DNA of 64,000 nucleotides, taken from NCBI RefSeq assembly GCF_048569485.1, contig NC_134354.1, positions 84,248,664 through 84,312,663 on the forward strand. Reading direction: 5' to 3'. Both the position numbers and the translations under genes were made by a program. Positions 43,616 to 55,259 of this stretch are shown here, in pieces (the stretch's first letter is position 1; every line of letters starts with the position of its first letter). The notes under the pieces were generated by a model that worked only from the letters and a program-made list of their open reading frames with translations, was not told the DNA's origin and did no database searches. The DNA is from Anomaloglossus baeobatrachus (Eukaryota > Chordata > Amphibia > Anura > Aromobatidae).

Positions 43616-44585
43616 CTGGGGTCTCAAACTCGGCTAGGTATTTGGGACGCACATAGGAAAATAAATTTTGGGGGCCACATTCTTTGCAGGACAGAGTGAC
43701 ATCTTTAGTGATTTCATATTTTCTTTTCTATGCACCTTTTGGATCACTTTTGTTTATACAATTTGCTGTCCTTTATTATAACAAATGTGCACTTTTTTTT
43801 AGCACCGTGTAGTAATTTTAACCAACATCTTGTAGTAATGTGCCCATCTTGTCCCCATCCATGTCCCCAGTAGTAATGTACCCATCTTGTCCCCATCCTG
43901 TAGTATTGTGCCCCATCCTTGTGCCTTGTAGTATTGTGCCCCATCCTTCTGTCCGTCCTGAAGTAATGTGTCCTTCCTGTAGTATTGTGTCCCATCCTTG
44001 TCCCAATCCTGTAGTGTTGTGTCTCATCCTTGTCCCCATCCTGTAGTGTTGTGTCCCATGCTTGTGCCCATCCTGTAGTAATATGCCCATCCTGTACTAT
44101 TGTGCCCCCTTGTGCCCTGTAGTAATGTGCCCCATCCTTGTGCCTATCCTTTAGTAATGTCCTCATCATGGTGCCCTATTATGCTGTTCTTCACATACAC
44201 AAAAAAAAAATTTCACCTGTTCTCCATTCCCTCGGTGTCCCCTGACCTGCTTCTTGTGGCCTGCAGACTCCGTGACGATTGCGGCCCTATGCCGGTGGCC
44301 GACGCGTCAGCGATTTACTTCAGTTGAATCGTTTGTGGCGCCGCGCAGGGGATCTCTGCACTATACCAATGGCAGCCACCGGCCACTCAGAGGTAAGCAG
44401 CTGACGTCATACACCGGCGGCTGCCATTGGTATAGTGCAGAGACCCCCTGCGCGGCGCCGCTACTTATTCAACTTTAGTAAAATGCTGACGAATCGGCCC
44501 CCGCACCTGCCGCGATTGTCACGGGGCCTGCGGGCCACAAGAAGCAGCCTTGGACAGCATGCGGGCCACGTGTTTGAGACCCCTG
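43616..44585. mobile_element. hAT non-autonomous element
   Basis: The ends CTGGGGTCTCAAACTCGGC and GTGTTTGAGACCCCTG are inverse. The 8-bp flanks ATATAAAC (43608-43615) and ATCTAAAC (44586-44593) match at 7 of 8. The interior has a minisatellite (43830-44165, GTCCCCATCCTGTAGTA-type units) and a palindrome at 44337-44464. No transposase. Confidence 0.85.
44337..44464. repeat. Near-perfect palindrome with arms of about 47 bp
   Basis: GGCGCCGCGCAGGGG, then CTCTGCACTATACCAATGGC on the left, returns as GCCATTGGTATAGTGCAGAG and CCCCTGCGCGGCGCCG on the right, around a spacer of about 25 bp. It lies inside the hAT element. Confidence 0.9.
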
Positions 44586-44593
44586 ATCTAAAC

Positions 44594-46005
44594 CCTGAGC
44601 TTCCTGCCTCTCGTTGCCAGTTATGTTTTCTTACTCGGGGTCACTTTTGTTTCCCTGCAGTGCCCCGCTATATGATCCCTGCCTCTTACCTCCGCCTCTG
44701 TTCTGCTTTATTCTGTGGCCTGATAATTCTGTTCCAGTCTCTGATCTGCAATTGACTCAGCTATTGGCCTATAATCTGCCAGCCCGCTTCACCAGTCAGC
44801 AGCCATTCTGTGGATCCTACTGAGGGCGTCTGTGTAAGCCCAAATCATTGTGTAGGGGTAATAGAGTGGAGGTCGGGGCGACCCCTGAAATCTGCTAGAC
44901 AGAGCGCTTTGGAAGTTCACACCCAAAGCGAGGATTATGCAGCCATTCTGACTTCAATTTTCCAAAAAAAAGCCCACCAGCCTCATCAGGACTAAGATCT
45001 ATATAATATTGTATGCAGCTAGTATTGTGAAATCTGGTGACATCAGAAAAATAATGTGAAGGGTTAAACAGATTCCCGCCTTCATGTGTGAATGGTGACC
45101 AGCGCGGCTCCTCTATAGTGACCACTGTGTCCCCCACTGGTATGCTGCGATCAACAAGGTCGCAATGTGAGCACTGCAGCTAATCGTCAGCCACCGATCG
45201 ACTGCAGCATGCACATTGTATCTGAGTGGAAGAAACTACAAGCCATGTTTTGTTTGCGTTGCTGTGAGGATCCATTCATTAACAATATCCTCAAATGATA
45301 CCTGATGAATGTATACAGCCCCCGCTGGTGATTTAAGTGTTAAACAGTAATTTCCAGCTACAGATATACAGGAGGCTGGAGTGCAGACCTTACCGGCAAT
45401 AACAGTCTTGCTGGATTAAGTATTTTAGTAATTAGCAGAAGACAAGGTCACGGCTGGGTTACTGATGGGTTATTATGGAACAATTAGACCAGAGAAACCA
45501 AGAAAAATAAAGAAACAAACATAAAAAGGCATTAAAATGATTGTGCCAGAGCCATAGAGAATACTAGAAGATGCCTCTTGATATTTGTAACAATCTGATA
45601 AGTAGTTATAGTCCTGGAGAAAAATAATGAAGGTGTATGGCACTGTCCCTGGCATGTCTAATGCCGCCATCAGGTGCGATTCCCGGCCGTGACCCATTAT
45701 ATGTGAATACCGTTCATGTGACCCTTTATCTTTACTGGTGAATAAGCCGGCAAAGCCCCGAGCACCAAACGATCACTGCCAAGGCGAATTACCTAATGCT
45801 AAGGAAACCTCCGGTCTCTCCCCCGGGAAGACACAAGTGATAATGACATGGATAATCTCAGAAATCACACGTCATTGTCTACACAGACACCGTGTGGGGG
45901 AGAAAATGTAATAAAAGGTGACATTATATCAGGGTGCAGGTAAACCTAAGGTAAGGGAAAGCTAACAAATACTCCGGGTCATGTTTCAATTACATTTGGC
46001 AACTC
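44594..46005. other. ARL6 intron 2, mostly single-copy-looking
   Basis: No element ends or coding regions. Bases 45220-45960 appear unique in the window and contain TAATTAG and AAACAAAC motifs, possibly intronic regulatory DNA. Confidence 0.35.
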
Positions 46006-46009
46006 TTAA

Positions 46010-46491
46010 AGGGAACAACCACCAGGATTTTGCTATATGAAGTAAAGGCAGTGCCATACTGGCGCTGGGATGCTGAATACAGGCATATCTCTTGTTGAAA
46101 GATCGGATGCTTGGTTGCTGAAATATCTGAAATCAAAGTTGCATTTGCGTATGCATCAGTGCGGGCCTTTGTGGGTTGGGTCCTCGCTATAAAGTCCTCC
46201 TCCAGGGACCTCAAGAGCAGCAATGGAGGCATGGTGTGATATTTAAATAAAAAAAAGGGGGCACGCCATAGAGGACGCAGGAGGAGGACTTTACAACGAG
46301 GACCCGACCCAAAAATTCCCGAGCCTGAAGCACACAACAATCAATGGGGCAGTGCATTTCTGTAACTTTGCAGATGTTTCAGCAACCAAGCATCCGATCT
46401 TTCAACAACATGTATACCTGCATTCAGCATCCCAGCGCCAGTATGGCACTGCCTTTACCTCATATAGCAGAATGCTGGTGGTTGGTTCCCT
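46010..46491. mobile_element. Palindromic TTAA-type MITE (second copy of the 5411 family)
   Basis: The arms run AGGGAACAACCACCAGGATT...GATGCTGAATACAGGCAT and back. An inner inverted pair surrounds AAGTCCTCCTCC. The left flank is TTAA; the right flank is altered (TTTT). Confidence 0.75.
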
Positions 46492-46782
46492 TTTTCACCT
46501 TTGAAAAGTGGTAAGAAGAGTTATCAGGACCACCGCCACACGCCTGCATTGCTTACACATTAATTTGAGCCTGCATATCTGGTTTCTGTAGTTTGTATTA
46601 GATCATGGGGTCCTAAACCCGTCACCCCCACCATCAGCTGTTACCGGCCCCCACACAGTGCACGGAGGGGTGCTGCTGACACCCTCACTGTGACACATTG
46701 AATGCTGCTTACAGGTGATCGGTGGCAGTGCTGGATGCCTGACCCCCCCCCCCAACAATCTGATGTTGATCGCCTAGCCTAA

Positions 46783-47322
46783 AGGGTACTTTACACACAA
46801 CGATATCGCTAACGATATATCTTCGGGGTCAGGTCGTTAGTGACGCACATCCAGCGCCGTTGGCGATTATCGTTGTGTGTGACTAAAAGGAGCGCCGATC
46901 AACGATCGCAAAAAACGTCAAAAATCGTTGACACGTCGCTCCTTTTCATAATATCGTTGGTGGTGCATGCCGCTGGTTGTTCGTCGTTCCTGCGGCAGCA
47001 CACATCGCTATGTATGACACCGCAGGAACGACGAACATCTCCTTACCTGCGTCCACCGGCAATGAGGGAGGAGGGCGGCATGTTCCGGCCGCTCATCTAC
47101 GCCCCTCCTCTGCTATTGGGTGACCGCTTAGTGACGCCACGCTGAACGAACCTCCCCCTTAAAGGAGAGATTGTTCGGTGTCTCCAGCGACGTCGCTAAG
47201 CAGGTATGTGCGTGTGACGCTGCTGTAGCGATATTGTTCACTATGGCAGTGATCACCCCCATGACGAAACAGCGACGTGGGCGGGTGCTATTGCTAGCGA
47301 TGTCGTAGCGTCTAAAGCACCC
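46783..47322 (+). mobile_element. CpG-rich Harbinger-like MITE (copy 7)
   Basis: It starts AGGGTACTTTACACACAACG and ends CGTCTAAAGCACCC, with TAA before and TTA after. The core is on the + strand. Confidence 0.82.
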
Positions 47323-47827
47323 TTAAGGATTGGTCATCAATATCAAAGTAGTGGACAGCCCCTCTAACTGCACCATTACATCTGTCCACTAATCTATCCC
47401 TTTGGTAATTATGGGGGGGGTGCTTGTGGGTGCTCATTGAATTTTTTCTATTATTCACAATGATGAAATATTTGTTATCCTTAAACAATATCCACAGTGG
47501 TCCCGTACACAAGATTGGATAGCCAGAGCACATGACAATATCTACGGCACTTTATAAGTTAAAATACTGTGGATGGGGACAGCAGATTGGGTGAGCCATG
47601 GGTCTCCATCCACAGTCCTTTTACTATTTAAAGGACCACGAATGTGGCCACGTGGTGCATCTAACCCAAACAGGAACTTGGTTTATATAGAGTTCAGGAC
47701 AAAGGAGTTTGTAATAGCAGCCAATGGCCGGTACTGGTGTCTGTAATGGTAACAGGCTCCTTATAATTCAGCCCTGTCTTCTCTAGAGATCTTCAGTCAG
47801 TGCAGAGCAATAAGGCAAGATCATAAA
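47323..47827. other. ARL6 intron 2, nothing recognised
   Basis: No supportable feature. Confidence 0.4.
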
Positions 47828-48298
47828 AGGGAACCTGTCGGGTGCAATATGCACTCAGTACCAGGAGAGGTCCGGGGTGTATATTGCTATTCCCTGCCTA
47901 ACCGTCCCTGTATCTAGCAACATAGATAAAGAGATCTTTAGAAAAAAGCATTTCTAAAGATCCTATATGCTAATGAGCGCAGGAGTTCCCTGGGCGGTAC
48001 TTCCCTTGGCTAGTCGGTCCCTTAGCATGTTAGTACACCCCCGTGACCGTGCTAACATGCTAATGAATGTGCAGCGTCAGAGGATGGTCTCGCTCACCTT
48101 TCTGCTGCTTCGAGTCCTGTATTTCGGCTCATTGCACATGATCTCGGACTTCTGGTCATGCGCACTACATGGGCTGGAAGCCCCTGGAAGCCCGTTGCAC
48201 TGTGAAGCATGACCGTATGCATGAAGCATACAATAAAATATCTTTAGAAATACTTTTTCTAAAGATCTCTTTATCTAATCTACTAGATCCAGGGAGAC
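47828..48298. mobile_element. Fragment of AGGGAACCTGTCRGGTGCAA MITE
   Basis: The left end AAAGGGAACCTGTCGGGTGC and the segment ATTCCCTGCCTAACCGTCCC match the complete copy at 59330-59948. Inner inverted arms surround CTTTAGAAA/TTTCTAAAG. It is cut on the right by the MITE at 48302. Confidence 0.65.
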
Positions 48299-48301
48299 TA
48301 A

Positions 48302-48655
48302 AGTCCGCTTTACACACTGCGATATCGGTACTGATATCGCCATCGTGCGTACCCGCCCCCATCGGTTGTGCAACACAGGCAAATCTCTGCCCGTGGCGCA
48401 CAACATCGCCCGGACCCGTCGCACTACTTACCTTCCCTGCGACGTCGCTGTGACCGGCGAACCGCCTCCTTTCTAAGGGGGCGGTTCGTTCAGCGTCACA
48501 GGAGCGTCACTGAACTGCCGCCCAATAGGGGCGGAGATGAGCGGGACGAACATCCCGCCCACCTCCTTCCTTTCGCATTGTGGCCGGGAGGCAGGTAAGG
48601 AGAGCTTCCTCGTTCCTGCGGTGTCACACGGAGCGATGTGTGCTAATTGTGTCAC
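48302..48655 (-). mobile_element. CpG-rich Harbinger-like MITE (copy 8, right end lost)
   Basis: It starts AGTCCGCTTTACACACTGCG after TAA and includes the minus-strand core CCCACCTCCTTCCTTTCGCA. The sequence leaves the family after TGTCACACGGAGCGATGTG. Confidence 0.75.
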
Positions 48656-48756
48656 ATCACAACCACTCCAGCTGGCAAGCGTTCTGAATCCTGACAATGT
48701 GACTATTGTACACTGTCAGGTTTCAGCAACAGAGTGATTGCAGAAATTTAGCTTAA

Positions 48757-49087
48757 AGGGGTATTCCCATCCCAATATGTAGTAGGTATAATAATAATAT
48801 AAGCAATTTAGAAATGTAGTATAGTTCTCCTGATCAGCTATGTCACTTACCTCATGTGCAGGGCATTGCAGCTTTGCTATCCATGGTTACTCATATACTT
48901 ACAGTTAGTTAGTTGCTCATGGATGTAACCATGGTTACCTAAGCTAATGCAATGCCCTGCACATAAAGTAAGAGACATAGCTAATCAGGAGAAGAACTAT
49001 ACTACATTTGTAATTGGAGATATTTGCTAATATTATTATTACACCCACTACATATTGGGATCGAAATTTGGAGATGGGAATAACCTT
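48757..49087. mobile_element. Palindromic TTAA-type MITE
   Basis: AGGGGTATTCCCATC at the left and GATGGGAATAACCT at the right are inverse. Inner arms carry GTGCAGGGCATTGCA and TGCAATGCCCTGCAC. TTAA lies at 48753-48756 and 49088-49091. The right TTAA is also the left target of the next element. Confidence 0.82.
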
Positions 49088-49091
49088 TTAA

Positions 49092-49434
49092 ATGGACTCT
49101 GTCACCAGGTTTTTGCTCCCCCATCTGAGAGCAGCATAATGTAGAGACAGAGACCCTGATTCCAGCGATGTCACTTACTGAGCTGTTTGCTCTTATTTTG
49201 ATCAATGTTTTCTCTGCTACAGATCTAGCAGTTATACAGAGCTCATGAATATGCTGGACTACCTGCAGCACACAAAGTAGTCCTGTAATGATAATCTACT
49301 GCTGATTAAACAGTGATTTTATCAAAATTACACTAAGCATCCCAGTAAATGACACATTGCGGGAATCAGGATCTCTGCCCCTACGTTATGCTGCTCTCAG
49401 ATTAGGTGGCAAAAACTTGGTGATTAGATTCCCT
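49092..49434. mobile_element. TTAA-type MITE abutting its neighbour
   Basis: It starts ATGGACTCTGTCACCAGG and ends GGTGATTAGATTCCCT, with TTAA at 49088-49091 and 49435-49438. It belongs to the family at 38504, 43226 and 62813. Confidence 0.8.
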
Positions 49435-49438
49435 TTAA

Positions 49439-50247
<809 letters not shown>

Positions 50248-50314
50248 TAAGTGGAAATAAAAACTGCAAACCTATATGCATTGTAAGCTGCCATTGTGGG
50301 GGTGATTGTCTTAA

Positions 50315-50517
50315 AGGGAACCTGTCACCTTGAGGGGTAATCTGCTGGTAAATAGTGTTTATACCATGTGTGTCCAGCTTCCTGGATGACCAGTTACAGG
50401 GAGAAAAGAATATTCTCCCTGCAGCCGCTTGCTTGCAGCCATCAGGACATGGCAAGGAGCGATTACAGTCACCGATCACTATACAGTGAGCACACTGGAT
50501 CAGTTCTCGGCAATATA
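50315..50517. mobile_element. TTAA-type MITE fragment
   Basis: TTAA at 50311-50314 is followed by AGGGAACCTGTCACCTTGAG. It is interrupted by the retroposon at 50535 and appears to resume after 51326. No right end was fixed. Confidence 0.5.
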
Positions 50518-50534
50518 CCACACCACTTGTCAAG

Positions 50535-51308
50535 AAAGGAGAGCAGGTTTTCAGCTCTCCTGATCCACATGGAAACCATTGGGAGGACGGTGCACGGATG
50601 TAAGTCAGCCAAACTATGGTCAAGTAGAAGGAGAAATCCAGCATCGAAGTCCAAAGATATGTTAAAATTCCCGTTTATTGAAAATTCTTAAAAATTTAGC
50701 AGGTTCTACATAATAAATACCATATGGTAGTGAAACATGGTACGCGTTTCGAGTGTCTAGCACTCTTAGTCCGAATCCAGGTTGGATTCGGACTAAGGGG
50801 TACTTTGCACGTTGCGACATCGCTACTGCGATATCGTCGGGGTCAAATCGAAAGTGACGCACATCCGGCGCCGGTAACGATGTCGCAACGTGTAAAGCCT
50901 AGATGCGCCGATAAACGATCTCAAAAGCGTCGTAAATCAGTGATCTTTGTAGTGTCGGACACTACAGGCGGCGGGTCGGACACTACACTGGAGGCGGGTC
51001 GCCGGCCAGAGCGACGTCGCAGGGCAGATGAGTGCATGTGAAGCTGGCGTAGCGATAATGTTCGCTACGGCAGCTATCCCAAGATATCGCATGTGCGACG
51101 GTGGCGGGTACTATCGCGCTCGACATCGCTAGCATCGGCTAGCGATGTCGCAGCGTGCAAAGTACCCCTAAGAGTGCTAGACACTCAAAACGCGTACCAT
51201 GTTTCACTACCATATGGTTTTATTATGTAGAACCTGCTAAATTTTTAAGAATTTTCAATAAACGGGAATTTTAACACATCTTCGGACTTGGATGCTGGAT
51301 TTCTCCTT
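50535..51308. mobile_element. Palindromic retroposon-like repeat with 17-bp target duplication
   Basis: The flanks share CCACACCACTTGTCAAG (50518-50534 and 51309-51325). The arms (about 50628-50790 and 51172-51308) are inverse: GAAATCCAGCATC, then GAATTTTAACA, TTTATTGAAAATTC and GTAGTGAAACATGGTACGCG. Each arm carries GAGTGCTAGACACTC followed by GAAACGCG or AAAACGCG, a hammerhead-like stem II and GAAAC box with a decayed box I (CTAAGA). A CpG MITE sits at the centre. Confidence 0.65.
50797..51168. mobile_element. CpG-rich Harbinger-like MITE (copy 9, core deleted)
   Basis: The ends GGGGTACTTTGCACGTTGCG and CGCAGCGTGCAAAGTACCCC are exact inverses between TAA (50794-50796) and TAA (51169-51171). 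The central promoter-like core is missing. It sits exactly in the loop of the palindromic retroposon. Confidence 0.85.
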
Positions 51309-52101
51309 CCACACCACTTGTCAAGTATTTTAGAAAAACGTATCTAAAATGCATGATGCATGTGGTGCAAGGGATAAAATTACCTGCCCTAGGCTAAGTA
51401 TAAAGAGAGGGCAGCATTCCAGCAGATGCCGCCTACAGAATGAGTACCGTATTTTTCGGACTATAAGACGCACTTTTTTTCCTCCAAATGTTGGGGGAAA
51501 GTGGGGGGTGGGTCTTATAGTTTGAATGTAGGGCTGCGGGGAATACGGGTGGAGCGGGTCATCGGTGGTATGAGCAGGCTGTAGCAGCGCCTGCCGTGAC
51601 TACGTGGGCCCGCTCATTTCATATGCGCGCCCATCCTCCCGGCCATCATCTCTCAGCGCTGAAGCCGGCGCTGACAGGTGGGCGGGATGATGAGCAGGGG
51701 GTGCATGCATAGTAAAGAGCCAGCCCGTGTGGTCACCCCTGGCAACTACAGCCTGGAGTGATCATGTGCGGCTGTATTCACTGCCCCCCGCGTATCATCA
51801 TCATCAGTGCGGGCGGCAATGAATAAGTACGGTATGCTCACCGTTCCCTGCAGTATCGCGATGTCCTCCTGTCTGCCGCCCACTGATCTGTGTAGAGAGC
51901 GGTAAGCACAGCGATGACATCATCACTGTGCGCATCGCTCTCCACACACATCAGCGAGCCGGCAGAGAGGAGGACATTGCGATACTGCAGGGAATAGTGA
52001 CGGCTCCACACAGGTCAGCGGTGCTGCTGCTGACACAGACAGGAGGACGAGCGATGCTACTGGAGGGAGGAAAGATGAGTATAAACGTTTATTTCTTTAT
52101 C

Positions 52102-52857
52102 GTTCCTTTGGGAGACCCAGACCATGGGTGTTTAGCTTCTGCCTCCGGAGGACACACAAAGTACTACACTTAAAAGTGTAGCTCCTCCCTCTGAGCTTAT
52201 ACACTCCCTGGTAGCCAGTCCTAGCCAGTTTAGTGCAAAAGCTGTAGGAGAATAGCCACCCACAAGTAGAACCGAGTAAGACCGGAACAACCGGAGACTC
52301 TGTCCACGACAACAGTCGGTGATAACACACGGAACAAGAAAATTGCCAACAGGCAACAGGGAGGGAGCTGGGTCTCCCAATACGGAACTATAAGAAAAAG
52401 AATTTACGGTAAGTAACAAAATTCTCTTCCAAAGTTCCAAAGCTGTCCCTGGGTGGGAATAAACAGAAAAAACTAAGAAGTAGGCGGAGCCTAACTTCAC
52501 AAGTGGGCGACAGCCGCCTGAAGGATGTGTCTGCCCAAGCTCGCATCTGCCGAAGCATGAGCATGCACTTGGTAGTGCTTCGAAAAGGTATGCAGGATAG
52601 TCAAAGTGGCAGCCTGACAGACTTGTTGAGCCGTAGCCTGGTGCCTAAAAGCCCAAGAGGCACTGACAGCTCTGGTCGAGTGTGCTTTGATCCCCGGCGG
52701 GGGAGGCACCTGAGTACTCTGGTAGGCGTCCAAAATGGTCGATCTAATCCAACAGGCCAAGGTCGGCTTAGAAGCAGAGAGACCCTTGCGCCGCCCTGTG
52801 GTTAGCACAAAAAGAGAGGTGCACCGCCTAAGCGCAGCGGTGCGAGCCACATAAATC
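52102..52857. repeat. Left inverted repeat of the DIRS element
   Basis: The 756-bp arm is the near-identical inverse of 57756-58512. It includes an antisense copy of the last part of the recombinase gene, ending at ATAAATC. DIRS terminal repeats are usually shorter and non-coding. Confidence 0.88.
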
Positions 52858-53779
52858 ATAAAGCTTTGTGTTCAGGAGGTCATACATCCACACATGCATT
52901 CTCATCTGATTGTTTGACTTTTGGAAAGAGTTTGAAGAAAAGCGGGTCCATGTCTGGACCCCCGGCATGTCCCTTCTCACCCCACTGTGTCGGCGGTGTT
53001 GTTAAGGTTGATTTACAAGGCTGAAGCCTTACATGCCGCGCTCCTTCACCATCCCTTCTGGGCTCTGGCTTGAAGTGGGAGCCAGCACGGTCTCCATGCC
53101 TGGCAGGAGTCCGGTCTCCATCCACAGCCCCTTGAGGATTCTGTTGGACCGGAGCACTCATCCCCAGGGACATGGCCCTGCGTCTCAGCAGCTAAGTACC
53201 TGAGACGTTTATGTTGGGGGTCCCGGTTCTTTATTGTAAGGGGAGAGTATGCTGTATGTGATTGTTTTTAACTTTTCCGGCGGGTTCTCCAGCTTTTGCC
53301 CGAGAACCGCGCCGATGGTGCCTGCTTGTCGGCCTCGCCGCTTAAATTTAGGCCCCGGCTTCGCCGGAGGCCTAGTTTCATTTTCCTGCCCTCGCATGTC
53401 ACTCATGCAGAGGGACAGGTTTGGCTCCTCCCGGCGGCCGTTCTACACAGGGGAGGGACACTCCCCACTGCTGGAGCGTCCCTCCTTCCCGGCAGGTCTC
53501 TATAGCCCTCCAGTTCCCGCTCTTTTATAGGAACGCCCCTAGTCCCGCCCCCTCTCTTCGCTCCGGCGGCCATTTCTCAGGCAGAGTTCACTCTGCTCTG
53601 GGACATCCTGCATTCTGCATCTCTGCTGAGATGCTGCGCTCTGTGGGACCGGGCTTCGGGATCTGGAGGGCACACAACACCGCGCTCAGCGGTCTGGTAA
53701 GCCACAGCCGGTCTCCGGTTGTGGACCTCTGTATATTCTCCCTGGGGTTCATTCTCTGCAAAGCCCCCACTCCAGCAGC

Positions 53780-55203
53780 ATGTCTCACACAAGGAGCAAG
53801 GCTCCAAAGCTTTATTCTGCATGCAAGCTCCTGCTGCCTGAGCCGAGCATTTATCCACACTGTGATGGTTGCTCTAACTTGGCGGTGCCACAGCCTGGAG
53901 TCTCACCCCCAGTGGTCTCTCAGGCTGCTGCTGCACCTGTGATTGAACCCCCGGCCTGGGTAGAGTCCTTTTCTAGGTCCATATCCCAGTCATTTGCTGA
54001 GTCCATGGGGCTTTTGTCCAGGACTTTGATGAATACGCATCAGCCCCCCTCACAGGGTGCCTCTAATACTCTTGACAGAGGACTCCTATCCTCTGACCTC
54101 CGTCCATCAGAGCTCACGGAGGATTCATCATCTGATCCCAGACCCCGTCCTTCTACGAGAAGGCGCAGGGTTTCCTCCCCCTCCCCATCCCACGGCTCTG
54201 TCTCAAGAGCTGACTCTCAAGATGAGGAGGATGCCCTCACTGGGGGCTCGGAAGCTATGTATCCCATCGATTTCTCTGAGGGTGACTCAGATCTTAGTGT
54301 TTTGATTGCTTCTATTAATGCTGTGCTGGATCTCAATCCGCCAGTGTCAGAGGAGCAGCTCTCTTTGGCCGAAAAACATCAGTTTACCTCGCCTAAGAGA
54401 GTGAAGAGTGTGTTCTTTAACCACTCCAGTTTTCAGACCGCTGTGACCCAGGGCCTGCCCTGACAAACGCTTTCCAAAGCGTGGTTCTGATGACCGGTTT
54501 CCATTTCCACCTGAGGTGGTCAAGGAGTGGTCTCACTCCCCAAAGGTAGACCCTCCGGTGTCTAGGCTATCAGCCCGGACCGTTGTGTCGGTGGCTGACG
54601 GCACCTCACTTAAGGATTCCACTGACCGTCAGATTGACTTCTGGCCAAATCTGTGTATGAAGCTGCGGGGGCCGCATTTTCCCTGACTTTTGCAGCAGTG
54701 TGGGCTCTCAAAGCCATCTCTGCTTCTCTAGAGGAGATGCATTCCCTCACCAAGGAATCTTAACTGCTCAGGCTTCAGCCTTTTCATCTTATGCCATGTC
54801 TGCCATGCTAGAGGCTGCTCACCGCACTGCGGTGACTTCAGCTAATTCTCTTGTTATCCGCAGGATTTTGTGGCTTCGAGAGTGGAAGGCAGATGCTTCT
54901 TCCAAGAAGTTTCTTGCTGGGCTCCCTTTTGCTGGTTCACGGCTGTTTGGTGAACAGCTGGATGAAATCATTAAAGAAGCTACTGGCGGGAAGAGTACTT
55001 CCATGCCACAAACCAAGACCAGGAAACCCGCCCAGGGTAGGAATCAATCGAGGTTTCGTTCCTTTCGTTCCTCCAACTGGTCATCCTCTAAGCCTTCCGC
55101 CTCGTCCGCTAACTCAGCCAAGGATCAGAAATCCAACTGGCGCCCAAAAGCGCATCTGCAGAAGACCGCAGGAGGTTCTGCCACTAAGGCAGCTTCCTCA
55201 TGA
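53780..55203 (+). pseudogene. DIRS gag-like region
   Basis: The frame opening at 53780 reads MSHTRSKAPKLYSACK and continues through Ser/Pro-rich sequence with an acidic DSQDEEDA patch. The position before the RT and the low-complexity, basic end (near 55000-55200, Lys/Ser/Arg-rich) fit the gag-like protein of DIRS elements. The region looks broken, with about two interruptions. No zinc knuckle was seen. Confidence 0.6.
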
Positions 55204-55259
55204 CTCTCGGCCCGCTCCAGCCACGTCCTTAGTCGGTGGCAGGCTCTCCCACTTTGGCG

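Noticed and set aside
52132-52859. Apparent second recombinase gene on the minus strand
   Set aside because: It is the antisense copy of the recombinase end in the DIRS left inverted repeat, not an independent gene.
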